Shown: piece by piece, positions 30,466 to 37,977 of the stretch | How the letters are laid out: each line of letters starts with the position of its first letter | Position numbering within the stretch: the stretch's first letter is position 1 | Source: CAYTEH01 sp964436765 | Lineage (GTDB): Bacteria > Patescibacteriota > Gracilibacteria > Peribacterales > Peribacteraceae | Direction of reading: 5' to 3' | NCBI GenBank assembly: GCA_964436765.1 | Contig: CAYTEH010000012.1 | Coordinates: forward strand, 1-37,977 | DNA: 37,977 nt | Notes under the pieces: generated by a model | What the model was told of the DNA's origin: nothing | The model's database searches: none | The model's input: the letters and a program-made list of their open reading frames with translations, nothing else | Position numbers and translations under genes: made by a program

Positions 30466-31188
30466 ATGGCTATTCCTTCCGAGAAACAGCTCATCGAGGC
30501 CGCCTGCCACTTTGGCCACCGCAAAGAGAAGTGGAACCCCAAGATGGCCCCGTACCTCTACGGCACCCGCAAGGGCATCCATATTTTCGACCTCACGCAG
30601 ACGCACAAGCAGCTGAACCACGTGTGCGGCGCGCTCAAGAAACTCCAGGCCGAGGGCAAGACGATCCTGTTCGTCTCCACCAAGCAGCAGAGCATCCCGC
30701 TCATCGAGAAGCTCGCCGAGAGCCTGCACCAGCCGATGGTCACGAAAAAGTGGATCCCGGGACTGCTCACCAACTGGCCCACGCTCAAGCGGCGACTGCG
30801 CTACTACCTCGACCTCCAGACCTCCTTCAAGACCGGCGAGATCGAGAAGTACACGAAGAAGGAGCAGACGTACCTCCGGAAGCAGCTCGCGAAGCTCGAC
30901 AACGCCCTCTCCGGTGTGGCCAAAATGAACGGCCTGCCCGACGCGGTGTTCGTGGTGGACGCCATCCGCGACCGCGTGGCGGTGCTGGAAGCGGCCAAGC
31001 TCAAAATCCCCCTCTACGGCATCTGCGACTCGAACGCCGACCCCGATCACTTCACGGCGTTCATCCCGGCCAACGACGACGCGGTCAAATCCATCGGACT
31101 GCTCCTCTCGGCCATCGAGAACGAGCTTCAGGACGCCGCCCCCAAGAAGAAAGAGCCCATGAAGGACGACGAGCTCGTCGCCGCGTAA
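30466..31188 (+). CDS. rpsB: Small ribosomal subunit protein uS2
   Basis: The 240-residue protein has the uS2 pattern: LIEAACHFGHRKEKWNPKM at the start, YGTRKGIHIFDLTQTHKQL, TILFVSTKQQS, KKWIPGLLTNWPTL (the GGxLTN block in changed form) and DAVFVVDAIRDRVAVLEA, then PLYGICDSNADPDHFTAFIP. A coiled-coil insertion (YTKKEQTYLRKQLAKLDNAL) is typical. The frame is open upstream, but the ATG at 30466 fits the family. It is followed by tsf after 44 nt, the common rpsB-tsf operon. Confidence 0.95.
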   Translation: MAIPSEKQLIEAACHFGHRKEKWNPKMAPYLYGTRKGIHIFDLTQTHKQLNHVCGALKKLQAEGKTILFVSTKQQSIPLIEKLAESLHQPMVTKKWIPGLLTNWPTLKRRLRYYLDLQTSFKTGEIEKYTKKEQTYLRKQLAKLDNALSGVAKMNGLPDAVFVVDAIRDRVAVLEAAKLKIPLYGICDSNADPDHFTAFIPANDDAVKSIGLLLSAIENELQDAAPKKKEPMKDDELVAA

Positions 31189-31195
31189 TACAGCT

Positions 31196-31226
31196 TCCCT
31201 AGCCCTAATCCTAGCCCTAACCCTCC
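31196..31226 (+). repeat. Short CCCTAA-like direct repeats
   Basis: CCCTAGCCCTAATCCTAGCC is followed by CTAACCCTCCC in the rpsB-tsf gap, giving four imperfect copies of a six-base unit. There is no Shine-Dalgarno site before tsf. The meaning is unknown. Confidence 0.4.
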
Positions 31227-31232
31227 CCCACC

Positions 31233-32015
31233 ATGACCAACATTTCCGCACAAGACGTCTTCGCCCTCCGCGCCCGCACGGGCGTCTCCATCCTCGCCTG
31301 CAAGACGGCACTGGAGGAAGCCGGCGGCGACCAGGAGAAAGCCATCGAGATCCTCCGCAAGCGCGGCATCGCCCAGGCGGTGAAGAAAGCTGACCGCATG
31401 CAGTCCGAGGGAGCGATCTTCATCGCCGAGAACGGCACGAAGGCGGCCGTCGTCGTGCTCAAGTGCGAGACCGACTTCGTCGCCCGCAACCCCGAATTCG
31501 TCTCCATGGGCGAGGCGTTCGCCAAGACGGCCCTCTCGAAAGGCATGGATGCCGCGAAGAAGGATATCGACGCAGCGCTCCCCGATGCCATCCAGAAGCT
31601 CGGTGAGAACATCACGGCCGAGGAGATCCAGGAGATCATGGCTCCGTCACTCAGCGCGTACGTCCACAGCAACCGCAAGGTCGCCGTGGTGGTGGGTGCC
31701 GAGCCGGCAGGCACCGATGCCACCAAGCTGAAGGATGTCGCGATGCATGCAGCGGCCCTGAACCCCCTCTACGTCCGCCCCGACGAAGTGAGCGCCGAGA
31801 GCATCGAGAAGGAGCGTGAAATCTGGAAGGAGCAGATGAAGAAGGACGCAAATAAGCCCCAGGCGATCCTGGACAAGATCATGCAGGGCAAAGAGAAGAA
31901 GTTCCGCGAGGAAAACTCGCTCCTCACCCAGGCCTTCGTGAAGGACCCGAACCAGACGGTGGAGAAATACCTCGGGAGCGCGAAAGTGACGTCGTACGTG
32001 CGTGTGACGGTCTGA
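31233..32015 (+). CDS. tsf: Elongation factor Ts
   Basis: The 260-residue nucleotide-exchange factor for EF-Tu begins with the UBA-like domain (VFALRARTGVSILACKTALE, GDQEKAIEILRKRG). Then come the core motif KCETDFVARNPEFV, the LSAYVHSNRKVAVVVGAE block and DVAMHAAALNPLYV. The C-terminal part has LTQAFVKDPNQTVEKYLG. Length and order are normal for the bacterial factor. It ends the rpsB operon and is closed by a strong terminator. Confidence 0.96.
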   Translation: MTNISAQDVFALRARTGVSILACKTALEEAGGDQEKAIEILRKRGIAQAVKKADRMQSEGAIFIAENGTKAAVVVLKCETDFVARNPEFVSMGEAFAKTALSKGMDAAKKDIDAALPDAIQKLGENITAEEIQEIMAPSLSAYVHSNRKVAVVVGAEPAGTDATKLKDVAMHAAALNPLYVRPDEVSAESIEKEREIWKEQMKKDANKPQAILDKIMQGKEKKFREENSLLTQAFVKDPNQTVEKYLGSAKVTSYVRVTV

Positions 32016-32034
32016 GACATCCAATTATGGAATC

Positions 32035-32059
32035 AAAAGCCGGGGTTCGCCCGGCTTTT
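32035..32059 (+). terminator. Rho-independent terminator after tsf
   Basis: AAAAGCCGGG (32035-32044) pairs perfectly with CCCGGCTTTT (32050-32059) around GTTCG, with the T-run within the 3' arm. It lies 20 nt after the tsf stop. Confidence 0.88.
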
Positions 32060-32142
32060 CTAAAACAAGACATCCGAACAAGCGGGTCTCGTGGGCCCCG
32101 CGAGTGAGGATACTTCTCAGGGAAAGGAGAGCCGCCGAGAGG

Positions 32143-32157
32143 AAAACCGCAGGTTTT
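32143..32157 (-). terminator. Weak hairpin after the DUF4215 gene
   Basis: AAAACC (32143-32148) and GGTTTT (32152-32157) form a short stem 15 nt past the minus-strand stop, with flanking A/T runs on both sides. It could serve either strand. Confidence 0.35.
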
Positions 32158-32171
32158 TCTTTCGGCAATAC

Positions 32172-33875
32172 TCACCATTTATGCAGCTCCTCCAGTTCAC
32201 TCAGCGGCGTATCTTCGTCATCCATCGCTGCACGGCCTTTCTTCTTCTTGCCGCCGGCGAGGGCGAAGATCTGCTTGCGGAACGCAACGAGGGTCGCAAC
32301 CATCATGGCCAGCGTGCCGCTGAAGACGCCGATGAGCACGCGCGTGCGAGTGAGGAACGGGCCGCCACTTGCTCCCGCGTGCAACGAGGCACGGATGCTG
32401 CTCGTATGTGATTTGAGTATGCACCTATTATTGCAGTCTACGCCTCCGTCGCACTCCTCGCCGTTGTCCTTCACGTGATCGCCGCACGCCGGGTTCTTGC
32501 AGTTGCTGCGGCAAATATTGGGCTTGGTGTCCGAGTTGGCGGTACCAGCGTCACAGTCCTCGCCCTGCTGGACGATGCCGTCGCCGCACTTGGTGTTGCG
32601 GCAATCATTGTTGCAGGTATCAAGGTTGGTGCTGTTGCCGTCATCACACTGCTCATTGCCCTCCACGACACCATTGCCGCACACGGGGTAGCGGCACGTG
32701 ACCGTGCACGCGTCTGCGTTGCCATCGTTGCCATCATCGCATTCCTCTCCAGGCTGTCGGATGCCGTCACCGCAGCGCGCTTTCTTGCACGTGTTGCTGC
32801 ACATGTCGGTATTGTTCTGGTTGCCGTCGTCACAGTCTTCACCGGGCTGGACGGCTCCGTCGCCGCACGCAGGCAGCTTGCACAGGTTCGTGCAGGCATC
32901 GGTGAGGATGCGGTTGCCGTCATCGCATTCCTCTCCCGGCTGGACCACCGAGTCTCCGCAGAAGGGCTTCTTGCAGGAATTCGTGCACCCATCGGTATTA
33001 ATGACATTGCCGTCGTCGCACTCCTCGCCGTCCTGGCTGATACCGTCGCCGCACTGGGCCTTCTTGCAGATGTTGCTGCAGGAGTCCTCATTCTTGTCGT
33101 TGCCGTCGTCGCATTCCTCCCCCTGCTGCACCACGCCGTCACCGCAGGCCGGGAACCGGCACTGGTTCGTGCAGCCGTTGATATTGATGCCGTCGCCATC
33201 GTCACACTGTTCTGGAGCCTGCACGATACCGTCCCCGCAGGTGATGGGAGGCGCAGCCCGTGTGACGGACGAAGATGCCGCCGACACGGAGCTCGCAGAT
33301 TTGGACGAGACGGATCCCTGCGACATGGACGAGGTACCGGCCGATGTGGGCGCTGCGGCTTGCTCCGACTGCGATGATGCTCCCGCCTGCGGACACGCAT
33401 CACGGAAGAACCATTTGCATCCGCCCTGGCAATGACCGGCCGCATCGCACTGAGGCGCAAGACAGTAACTGCCGCACGCGGGCGGATCTGTGTAGCGGCG
33501 CTCCGTGATGAGCGTTGCATCGGGACCTTCCGCATAATACAACTCGGACGCAGGCTCGCATTCCTCGCTCAGAATGGGCGACAGCTTCCCGTCGCCGCAA
33601 TAGTTTGCAGTGCAGTTTTTGCTGCAGGTGCCCTGCCCGTTGAACCGCCCCTCGTCGCATTCCTCGCCGTCGTCCACCACCGTGTTGCCGCACGTCGCCG
33701 GAGCTGATGCAGCGCTGGATGCGAAGGTCGGACAGCCCGTTGTGCCGTACGGCTTGCCGGCGCAATCACCGACAACGTCGGCGCGCAGGCTCCATTCCGC
33801 AGTGGACATCAGCGCGAAGGCGACGAAACCCAGTGCGGACACGGCCATCCAAACATTGGACTTATGTGTGTACAT
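32172..33875 (-). CDS. Surface protein with DUF4215 (Cys-rich) repeats
   Basis: The 567-residue protein has an N-terminal signal or anchor (VWMAVSALGFVAFALM). Two degenerate Cys-rich units come first (TCGNTVVDDGEECDEG; YCGDGKLSPILSEECEP), then a Ser/Ala linker at residues ~164-207. An array of nine units follows (~213-490) with the pattern CGDGxVQxGEECDDGN, then TDxCTNxCKKxx. This fits the DUF4215/Myxo-disulfide family, which forms disulfide-bonded extracellular rods. A C-terminal membrane helix (VLIGVFSGTLAMMVATLVAF) and a basic cytoplasmic tail (GGKKKKGRAAMDDEDTPL) follow, so the Cys array is held outside the cell. A strong promoter ends 8 nt before the ATG. Confidence 0.88.
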   Translation of the reverse strand: MYTHKSNVWMAVSALGFVAFALMSTAEWSLRADVVGDCAGKPYGTTGCPTFASSAASAPATCGNTVVDDGEECDEGRFNGQGTCSKNCTANYCGDGKLSPILSEECEPASELYYAEGPDATLITERRYTDPPACGSYCLAPQCDAAGHCQGGCKWFFRDACPQAGASSQSEQAAAPTSAGTSSMSQGSVSSKSASSVSAASSSVTRAAPPITCGDGIVQAPEQCDDGDGININGCTNQCRFPACGDGVVQQGEECDDGNDKNEDSCSNICKKAQCGDGISQDGEECDDGNVINTDGCTNSCKKPFCGDSVVQPGEECDDGNRILTDACTNLCKLPACGDGAVQPGEDCDDGNQNNTDMCSNTCKKARCGDGIRQPGEECDDGNDGNADACTVTCRYPVCGNGVVEGNEQCDDGNSTNLDTCNNDCRNTKCGDGIVQQGEDCDAGTANSDTKPNICRSNCKNPACGDHVKDNGEECDGGVDCNNRCILKSHTSSIRASLHAGASGGPFLTRTRVLIGVFSGTLAMMVATLVAFRKQIFALAGGKKKKGRAAMDDEDTPLSELEELHKW

Positions 33876-33883
33876 TTCCTCCC

Positions 33884-33912
33884 ATTATAGCAGTTTGACC
33901 CTCTTCTGTCAC
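33884..33912 (-). promoter_or_regulatory. DUF4215 gene promoter
   Basis: On the minus strand GTGACA (33912-33907), a 17-nt spacer and the extended TGCTATAAT (TATAAT at 33889-33884) end 8 nt before the ATG. GGAGG lies between -10 and ATG and would be lost if transcription starts at the ATG. Confidence 0.8.
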
Positions 33913-33962
33913 CCTCCAGATACGGGCACGAAAAAGAGCTGTGAAAAGCGGGGAAAATAGTG

Positions 33963-33968
33963 TATACT
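33963..33968 (+). promoter_or_regulatory. -10 box of the receiver gene
   Basis: TATACT ends 8 nt before the ATG at 33977. The in-frame GTG at 33941 lies upstream of this box and is therefore unlikely to be the start. Confidence 0.65.
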
Positions 33969-33976
33969 TCTCCTTA

Positions 33977-34345
33977 ATGTCTAAAGGAAACATCCTCATC
34001 GCCGAAGATGACGCCGTGCTCCGGAGCCTCTACGTGAAGAAATTCACGGCGGAAGGCTACGATACCCGGGTTGCGGAAGATGGCGAGGTGGCCCTCAAAT
34101 TGCTCCGCGAACAGGCACCGGACCTGCTGCTGTGCGACATTCACATGCCCAAAGTGGACGGGTTTCAGATCCTGAAGGAATTCCCGCGCGCCGGCCGCAC
34201 GTTCCCCATCATCATGCTCACCAACTTCGATCAGGGCGAGTTCAAGCTCCAGGCGCAGCAGCTGGGCGCAGATGATTATTTCGTGAAGAAGGACATGACG
34301 ATCCGGTCACTCGTGGAGATGGTGGAGAAACTCAGGCATCTGTAA
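33977..34345 (+). CDS. CheY-like response regulator receiver protein
   Basis: The 122-residue stand-alone receiver domain has the acidic pair E10-D11-D12 (ILIAEDDAVL), phosphoacceptor Asp54 in LLLCDIHMPKVDGF, Thr82 in PIIMLTNF and Lys104 in DDYFVKKD. There is no output domain, so it should act by protein contact. No histidine kinase lies in the window. It shares a ~100-nt divergent region with the DUF4215 gene. Confidence 0.9.
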   Translation: MSKGNILIAEDDAVLRSLYVKKFTAEGYDTRVAEDGEVALKLLREQAPDLLLCDIHMPKVDGFQILKEFPRAGRTFPIIMLTNFDQGEFKLQAQQLGADDYFVKKDMTIRSLVEMVEKLRHL

Positions 34346-34348
34346 GAA

Positions 34349-34405
34349 AAGATTGAAGATACAAGATTCAAGATCGAAATATTTCAATCTTTCTTCTTCA
34401 ATCTT
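34349..34405. terminator. Bidirectional hairpin between convergent genes
   Basis: AAGATTGAAGA (34349-34359) pairs with TCTTCAATCTT (34395-34405), with inner AAGATT/AATCTT and GAAATATTTC stems. It fills the space between the receiver and PLD gene ends. Confidence 0.6.
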
Positions 34406-34410
34406 CAAAC

Positions 34411-35583
34411 TTACAGTTTGAGCCACCCCAGCAGCCTCCCGATCCAGTGGAACCTCGGCGGGGAGGTGAGCGGTCTGCTCACGAGAATCTCGTTTCTGAG
34501 CACATCACGGAGCTTCTGAATGGATTCATCGTTCTTGCCGCGCAGCAAGACGTTCACCTCGCCCATGTCGTCGAGTGAGGAAGTGAAGAAGTTCACAGAA
34601 CCCACGAACGCGTTCATGCGGTCCACAAGCATGGATTTTCCGTGGAACATGCGCGGATGCAGGAATACCTGGATATTGCCTGCGGCGCACTCTGTAATGA
34701 GCCTGCTTGCCGTGTGCATGTTGGCATGGTGATGCGCGAGCTCGGTGCGCTCGGGGATGATGAGCGTGACGCGGACGCCCTCCTGGCTCTTCTTGATGAG
34801 AGCGTCTGTTACCTTCTGATCGGCAAAGTAGCACTGCTCCAGCACGATGGAGTGCTGCGCACTGTCGATGAGCTGCATCACCACCGGACGGATGTCTTTG
34901 CGGAACTCGGAGTTCATGCATAAGCGCACGCGGGCATCGGGACGCGCATGCCCGAGCTCGCCGTGCGTCAGATATTCCTCCACGAACTGATTCCCGTGCA
35001 GCTCCACCATATAGTCGTGCAGACGGTCATGGTACTCGTCGGCGATATTGGCGCCAGCCAGGAGCAGGATCTTGTCGTCGATGATGTAGACCTTGGCATG
35101 GTCGCTGCGGTTCTCGTACGTGATGCGGATGTTTGGATGGTTCCAAAACCGCTTCCACAAGCCATCTACTTCATTCCTCGTCGAAAGAAAATCTTTGGTG
35201 AATTCAAACACGTCACCCACGGCTTCCTTGAAGATATACACCTTCACGCCGCGATCCGCGACCTGCAGCAGGATGGATGCGATGTGGCGCCCCAGCTTGT
35301 CGTCCTTCCAGATGAACATCTGGATCACGACCGTATGCTGCGCATTGAGCAGCAACTTCTGAATCCGCGGAAACATCTCCTTGTCCACCCAAAGCCTTGT
35401 TCGGGGAAAGTGACTGATGCCCGTGATGGGATGACGCGTGCGGAGGAGCACTTCGGTCCGAAGCCGGTAAAACATGCGCCAACCGCGAAGGCGCCGTTGC
35501 CCGCGCTTGCCGAATACGTAGCGCAGGAGGCCGCGCATGGTTGTACGGAAACCCCGCCGGCTGAAGAAGGAAGTGAAAGACAC
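34411..35583 (-). CDS. Phospholipase D-like protein / cardiolipin synthase
   Basis: The 390-residue protein has two PLD (HKD) sites: SDHAKVYIIDDKILLLAGAN and MFHGKSMLVDRMNAFVGSVN, each with His-x-Lys-x4-Asp and the following Gly/Asn. Lead-in blocks VVIQMFIWKDDKLGRHIA and SIVLEQCYFADQKVTDAL match the family. Cardiolipin synthase is likely, joining two phosphatidylglycerols at the membrane. However, the usual two N-terminal membrane helices of ClsA are missing, so it resembles ClsB/YbhO-type or other PLD enzymes. The start is a GTG at 35583, with GGAG about 9 nt upstream, one of few Shine-Dalgarno-like sites here. The next in-frame start is an ATG at codon 16. Confidence 0.87.
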   Translation of the reverse strand: MSFTSFFSRRGFRTTMRGLLRYVFGKRGQRRLRGWRMFYRLRTEVLLRTRHPITGISHFPRTRLWVDKEMFPRIQKLLLNAQHTVVIQMFIWKDDKLGRHIASILLQVADRGVKVYIFKEAVGDVFEFTKDFLSTRNEVDGLWKRFWNHPNIRITYENRSDHAKVYIIDDKILLLAGANIADEYHDRLHDYMVELHGNQFVEEYLTHGELGHARPDARVRLCMNSEFRKDIRPVVMQLIDSAQHSIVLEQCYFADQKVTDALIKKSQEGVRVTLIIPERTELAHHHANMHTASRLITECAAGNIQVFLHPRMFHGKSMLVDRMNAFVGSVNFFTSSLDDMGEVNVLLRGKNDESIQKLRDVLRNEILVSRPLTSPPRFHWIGRLLGWLKL

Positions 35584-35612
35584 TGGCTCCGGGAACGTAT
35601 TGTATTAGCCAC

Positions 35613-35671
35613 AGTATAGCAGAAAACACATGTTTCGACGCATGGAATGGAAGCGACAAACATGCTATACT
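35613..35671. promoter_or_regulatory. Divergent extended -10 promoters
   Basis: A minus-strand TGCTATACT (TATACT at 35618-35613) drives the PLD gene, and a plus-strand TGCTATACT (TATACT at 35666-35671) drives the ATPase gene. The two identical elements face away from each other about 47 nt apart. Confidence 0.6.
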
Positions 35672-35686
35672 GGTACGATACTCCCA

Positions 35687-37977
35687 ATGTTTCAGTTCCT
35701 GCTGCAACTGACCGGCACTCTGGCCCTGCTCGCCCTTGCGTGCTGGGGCACGCTTGCGTTCCTGCGGCAACGGGCGGACCGGAGGCGCGAGAATGACCTC
35801 GTGTTCCTCCAGTTGCTGGTTCCCAAAAAGGAAAGCAAGGAAGACAAAGAAACCGAATCCGAACAGTTCTCGTCGGGCAAGGATTTCCGCGAGGTGCTGG
35901 GCGTGATGGACCACCTGTACCAGTCGCTCCACAGCATCTACAAAGGCACATACAAGAAGCACTACCGTGGGCAGGAGTTCTTCTCGCTCGAGTATGCTGC
36001 ACTTGCGGGCGAAATCCTGTTTTTCATCGTGTGCCCCCGGAGGATCGCGCATCTGCTGGAAAAGCAGGTCACATCGTTCTATCCCGACATCATCATCGAC
36101 GAGGTCGAGGACTACAACATCTTCACCGAACAATCGGTGGTGGCCGCCGATCTGCTCGTACCCTCGAAGCCGTTCACGTCCACGTTCCGCACCTACCAGC
36201 AGCTGAAAACAGACCCCCTCAACACCATCACCAACGCATTTTCGAAACTGAAAACGGACGAGGGCGCTGCCGTACAATTCGTCGTGCGCCCGGCCCAGAA
36301 CGGCTGGCAGAAGAAGGTGAAAGACGAAGCCAAGAAGCTGATCAACCCGAAGAAAAAGCGCGGCATGGACTGGCTCAATCCCCTCACCTGGGTCACGGCC
36401 GTGTTCGATATGATGGCCACGGGCGAGCCGGTGGACCTGAAGACCGACGAGCAGTCGACGGGCGAGCGCGTCTCGCAGATGACGGAGGAATACAGCAAAA
36501 TGCTCGATGAGAAGGCAAGCAACCCGGGGTACGAGGCCGTCATCCGCATCGTGACCTCGGCGGAATCCGAGAGCAGGGCGCACATCCTCCGCGAAACCGT
36601 CGTCGCAGCCTTCTCGCAATTTGGCAGCCCGGACGGCAACAGGCTCAAGCGCGCAAAGATGATCAATAAGTCCGGCATCGTGGAACGATTCATCCGCCGC
36701 TCCCCGCGCCGTTCCGTGCTCCAGGACCTTCGCTTCCACCGGTTCCTGCTCGGCACCGGCGAACTCACGAGCTTCTTCCATTTCCCCAACATCAAGTACA
36801 ACAAGGTCGAGACGATCAAGTGGCAGAACTTCAAGGTGGCACCGGCCCCCAAGAACACGCCTACGGAGGGCCTGTACCTGGGACTCAACACCTACCGCGG
36901 CGAGAAGAAGAAGATTTACATGAAGAACGACGACCGCTTCCGCCACTTCTACATCATCGGTCAGACGGGTACGGGCAAATCATCCTTCATGATCAACATG
37001 CTCCGTCAGGACTTCCACGACGGAAAAGGCGTGGCGGTGATCGACCCGCACGGGTCGCTCATCGAGGACATCATGCCCTACATTCCCCGCTCCCGCGCCG
37101 ATGACGTCATCTACTTCAACCCGGCCGATACCGAGCGCCCCATGGGCCTGAACCTCCTGGAGGGAAAAACCGCCGAGGAGAAAGACCTCATAGCGCTGGA
37201 CGCGATGAACATGATGGTGAAGATGTTCGGCGAAGAGATCTTCGGCCCGCGCATCCAGGACTACTTCCGCAACGGCTGTCTGACGCTCATGGACGACGAG
37301 GACGAAGGCGGCGCCATCACCGACCTCGTGCGCCTCTTCACCGACGACGAGTGGCAGAAGTACAAGGTCGCGAAGGTGAAGAATCAGATCGTCCGCAGCT
37401 TCTGGGAAAAGCAGATGGCGAGCACCGGCCAGCGCGAGAAGCAGGAAATGATCCCCTACTTCGCCGCGAAGTTCGGCCAGTTCACCACGAACAACCTCAT
37501 CCGTAACATCGTCGGGCAGACGAAGAGCGCCTTCGACGTGAGCGAGGTGATGAACACCGGCAAGATCCTCCTGATGAACCTGTCGAAGGGTCTCATCGGC
37601 GACATCAACTCCACGCTCCTCGGTTTGATGGTTGTGAACAAGATCCAGGTGGCCGCCATGCGCCGCCAGCGCGAAGGCAAGGAGGCCCGCCGTGACTTCT
37701 TCCTGTACATCGACGAATTCCAGAACTTCGTGACGCCGTCGATCGAATCGATCCTCTCGGAGGCACGCAAATACCGCCTGGGGCTCATCCTCGCACACCA
37801 GTACATCGACCAGCTGGAGAAGGACAGCAAGTTGAGCGGCGCAGTGAGCCTGAAAGGCGCCATCTTCGGCAACGTCGGCTCGATGATGTTCTACAAGATC
37901 GGCCCGCAGGATGCCGAGACCGCCGCCAAGGAAATGGCCCCCGTCTTCAGTGAACAGGACATGGTGAACATGGACGC
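35687..37977 (+). CDS. VirD4/HerA-like membrane-tethered ATPase (3' partial)
   Basis: The frame is open from the ATG to the window end (763 codons). An N-terminal membrane helix (LLQLTGTLALLALACWGTLA) is followed by a ~400-residue region of unknown fold (LGVMDHLYQSLHSIYKGTYK, IIIDEVEDYNIFTE). Then comes a RecA-like motor: Walker A GQTGTGKSS (G425 on), VAVIDPHGSLIEDIM, the YFNPADTERPMGLNLLEG block and Walker B FLYIDEFQNFVTPSIESIL (D676, E677), plus YRLGLILAHQYIDQLE. These match the type IV secretion coupling / TraD-TrwB/HerA group commonly seen in CPR genomes. It may move DNA or protein, but no other secretion genes are in view. Either a transfer or a pilus-linked role is possible. Confidence 0.85.
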   Translation, partial: MFQFLLQLTGTLALLALACWGTLAFLRQRADRRRENDLVFLQLLVPKKESKEDKETESEQFSSGKDFREVLGVMDHLYQSLHSIYKGTYKKHYRGQEFFSLEYAALAGEILFFIVCPRRIAHLLEKQVTSFYPDIIIDEVEDYNIFTEQSVVAADLLVPSKPFTSTFRTYQQLKTDPLNTITNAFSKLKTDEGAAVQFVVRPAQNGWQKKVKDEAKKLINPKKKRGMDWLNPLTWVTAVFDMMATGEPVDLKTDEQSTGERVSQMTEEYSKMLDEKASNPGYEAVIRIVTSAESESRAHILRETVVAAFSQFGSPDGNRLKRAKMINKSGIVERFIRRSPRRSVLQDLRFHRFLLGTGELTSFFHFPNIKYNKVETIKWQNFKVAPAPKNTPTEGLYLGLNTYRGEKKKIYMKNDDRFRHFYIIGQTGTGKSSFMINMLRQDFHDGKGVAVIDPHGSLIEDIMPYIPRSRADDVIYFNPADTERPMGLNLLEGKTAEEKDLIALDAMNMMVKMFGEEIFGPRIQDYFRNGCLTLMDDEDEGGAITDLVRLFTDDEWQKYKVAKVKNQIVRSFWEKQMASTGQREKQEMIPYFAAKFGQFTTNNLIRNIVGQTKSAFDVSEVMNTGKILLMNLSKGLIGDINSTLLGLMVVNKIQVAAMRRQREGKEARRDFFLYIDEFQNFVTPSIESILSEARKYRLGLILAHQYIDQLEKDSKLSGAVSLKGAIFGNVGSMMFYKIGPQDAETAAKEMAPVFSEQDMVNMD

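Noticed and set aside
31196..31226. Telomere-like CCCTAA repeats as a replicon end
   Set aside because: Only about four imperfect copies lie in a 44-nt gap inside a normal rpsB-tsf operon.
32420..33260. Regularly spaced similar DNA blocks in the Cys-rich gene
   Set aside because: They are codons for DUF4215 units (CGDG...GEECDDGN) in one frame, not a CRISPR or satellite array.
35213..36946. Long minus-strand ORF (577 codons) opposite the ATPase gene
   Set aside because: It is antisense to the clear Walker-motif frame, has shadow-like composition and also runs through the divergent promoters.
3290..37977. Alternative genetic code with TGA as Gly
   Set aside because: TGA ends hisS, tsf and other genes at the family-expected place, and no in-frame TGA is seen inside conserved genes.

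Overview
The window looks like a chromosomal segment of an uncultured Patescibacteria/CPR-type bacterium, plausibly near the Peregrinibacteria/Peribacteria. This placement is an inference from gene content, not from a marker tree. The supporting content is stand-alone helicase-associated (HA) repeats, a DUF4215 surface protein, S-layer-homology (SLH) proteins, a PrsW-like protease, a membrane-tethered VirD4/HerA-like ATPase and an eukaryotic-type glycyl-tRNA synthetase. The DNA is moderately GC-rich, TGA is used as a normal stop, and genes are dense on both strands.

Layout. 1-2.2 kb: tail of a Pro/Ala-rich protein, tRNA-His, then a scar holding a serine-recombinase remnant and an ornithine-cyclodeaminase (SbnB-like) remnant, followed by a GNAT acetyltransferase. 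2.2-6.9 kb: an unknown protein, a small membrane protein with a terminator, hisS, two family-2 glycosyltransferases and a membrane protein. 6.9-13.8 kb: gyrB, rpsU, a coiled-coil protein, an unknown acidic protein, a SERCA-like Ca2+ P-type ATPase and a convergent membrane protein. 13.8-22.0 kb: the F-type ATP synthase in two same-strand blocks (D-C-I, then B-E-F-H-A-G), separated by an opposite-strand TIMP/NTR-like plus SLH protein. 22.1-26.3 kb: a DedA protein, an S41 protease with SLH-like repeats, a PrsW-like protease and a small membrane protein. 26.4-32.1 kb: glyS, a seven-repeat HA protein, rpsB and tsf. 32.1-38 kb: a DUF4215 surface protein divergent from a CheY-like receiver, a phospholipase-D/cardiolipin-synthase-like protein, and a VirD4/HerA-like ATPase that runs off the end.

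The genes cover translation (hisS, glyS, rpsB, tsf, rpsU, tRNA-His), DNA topology (gyrB), energy (ATP synthase), and envelope or surface functions (glycosyltransferases, SLH and DUF4215 proteins, proteases, DedA, PLD).

The most striking non-coding signal is that most transcription-unit heads have a -10 box (TATAAT, TATACT, TAAACT, TAGACT and similar) ending only about 6-11 nt before the start codon, with little Shine-Dalgarno sequence. This implies widespread leaderless mRNA. Short palindromic REP-like elements are scattered through the intergenic spaces, and one is read through inside a coding frame.
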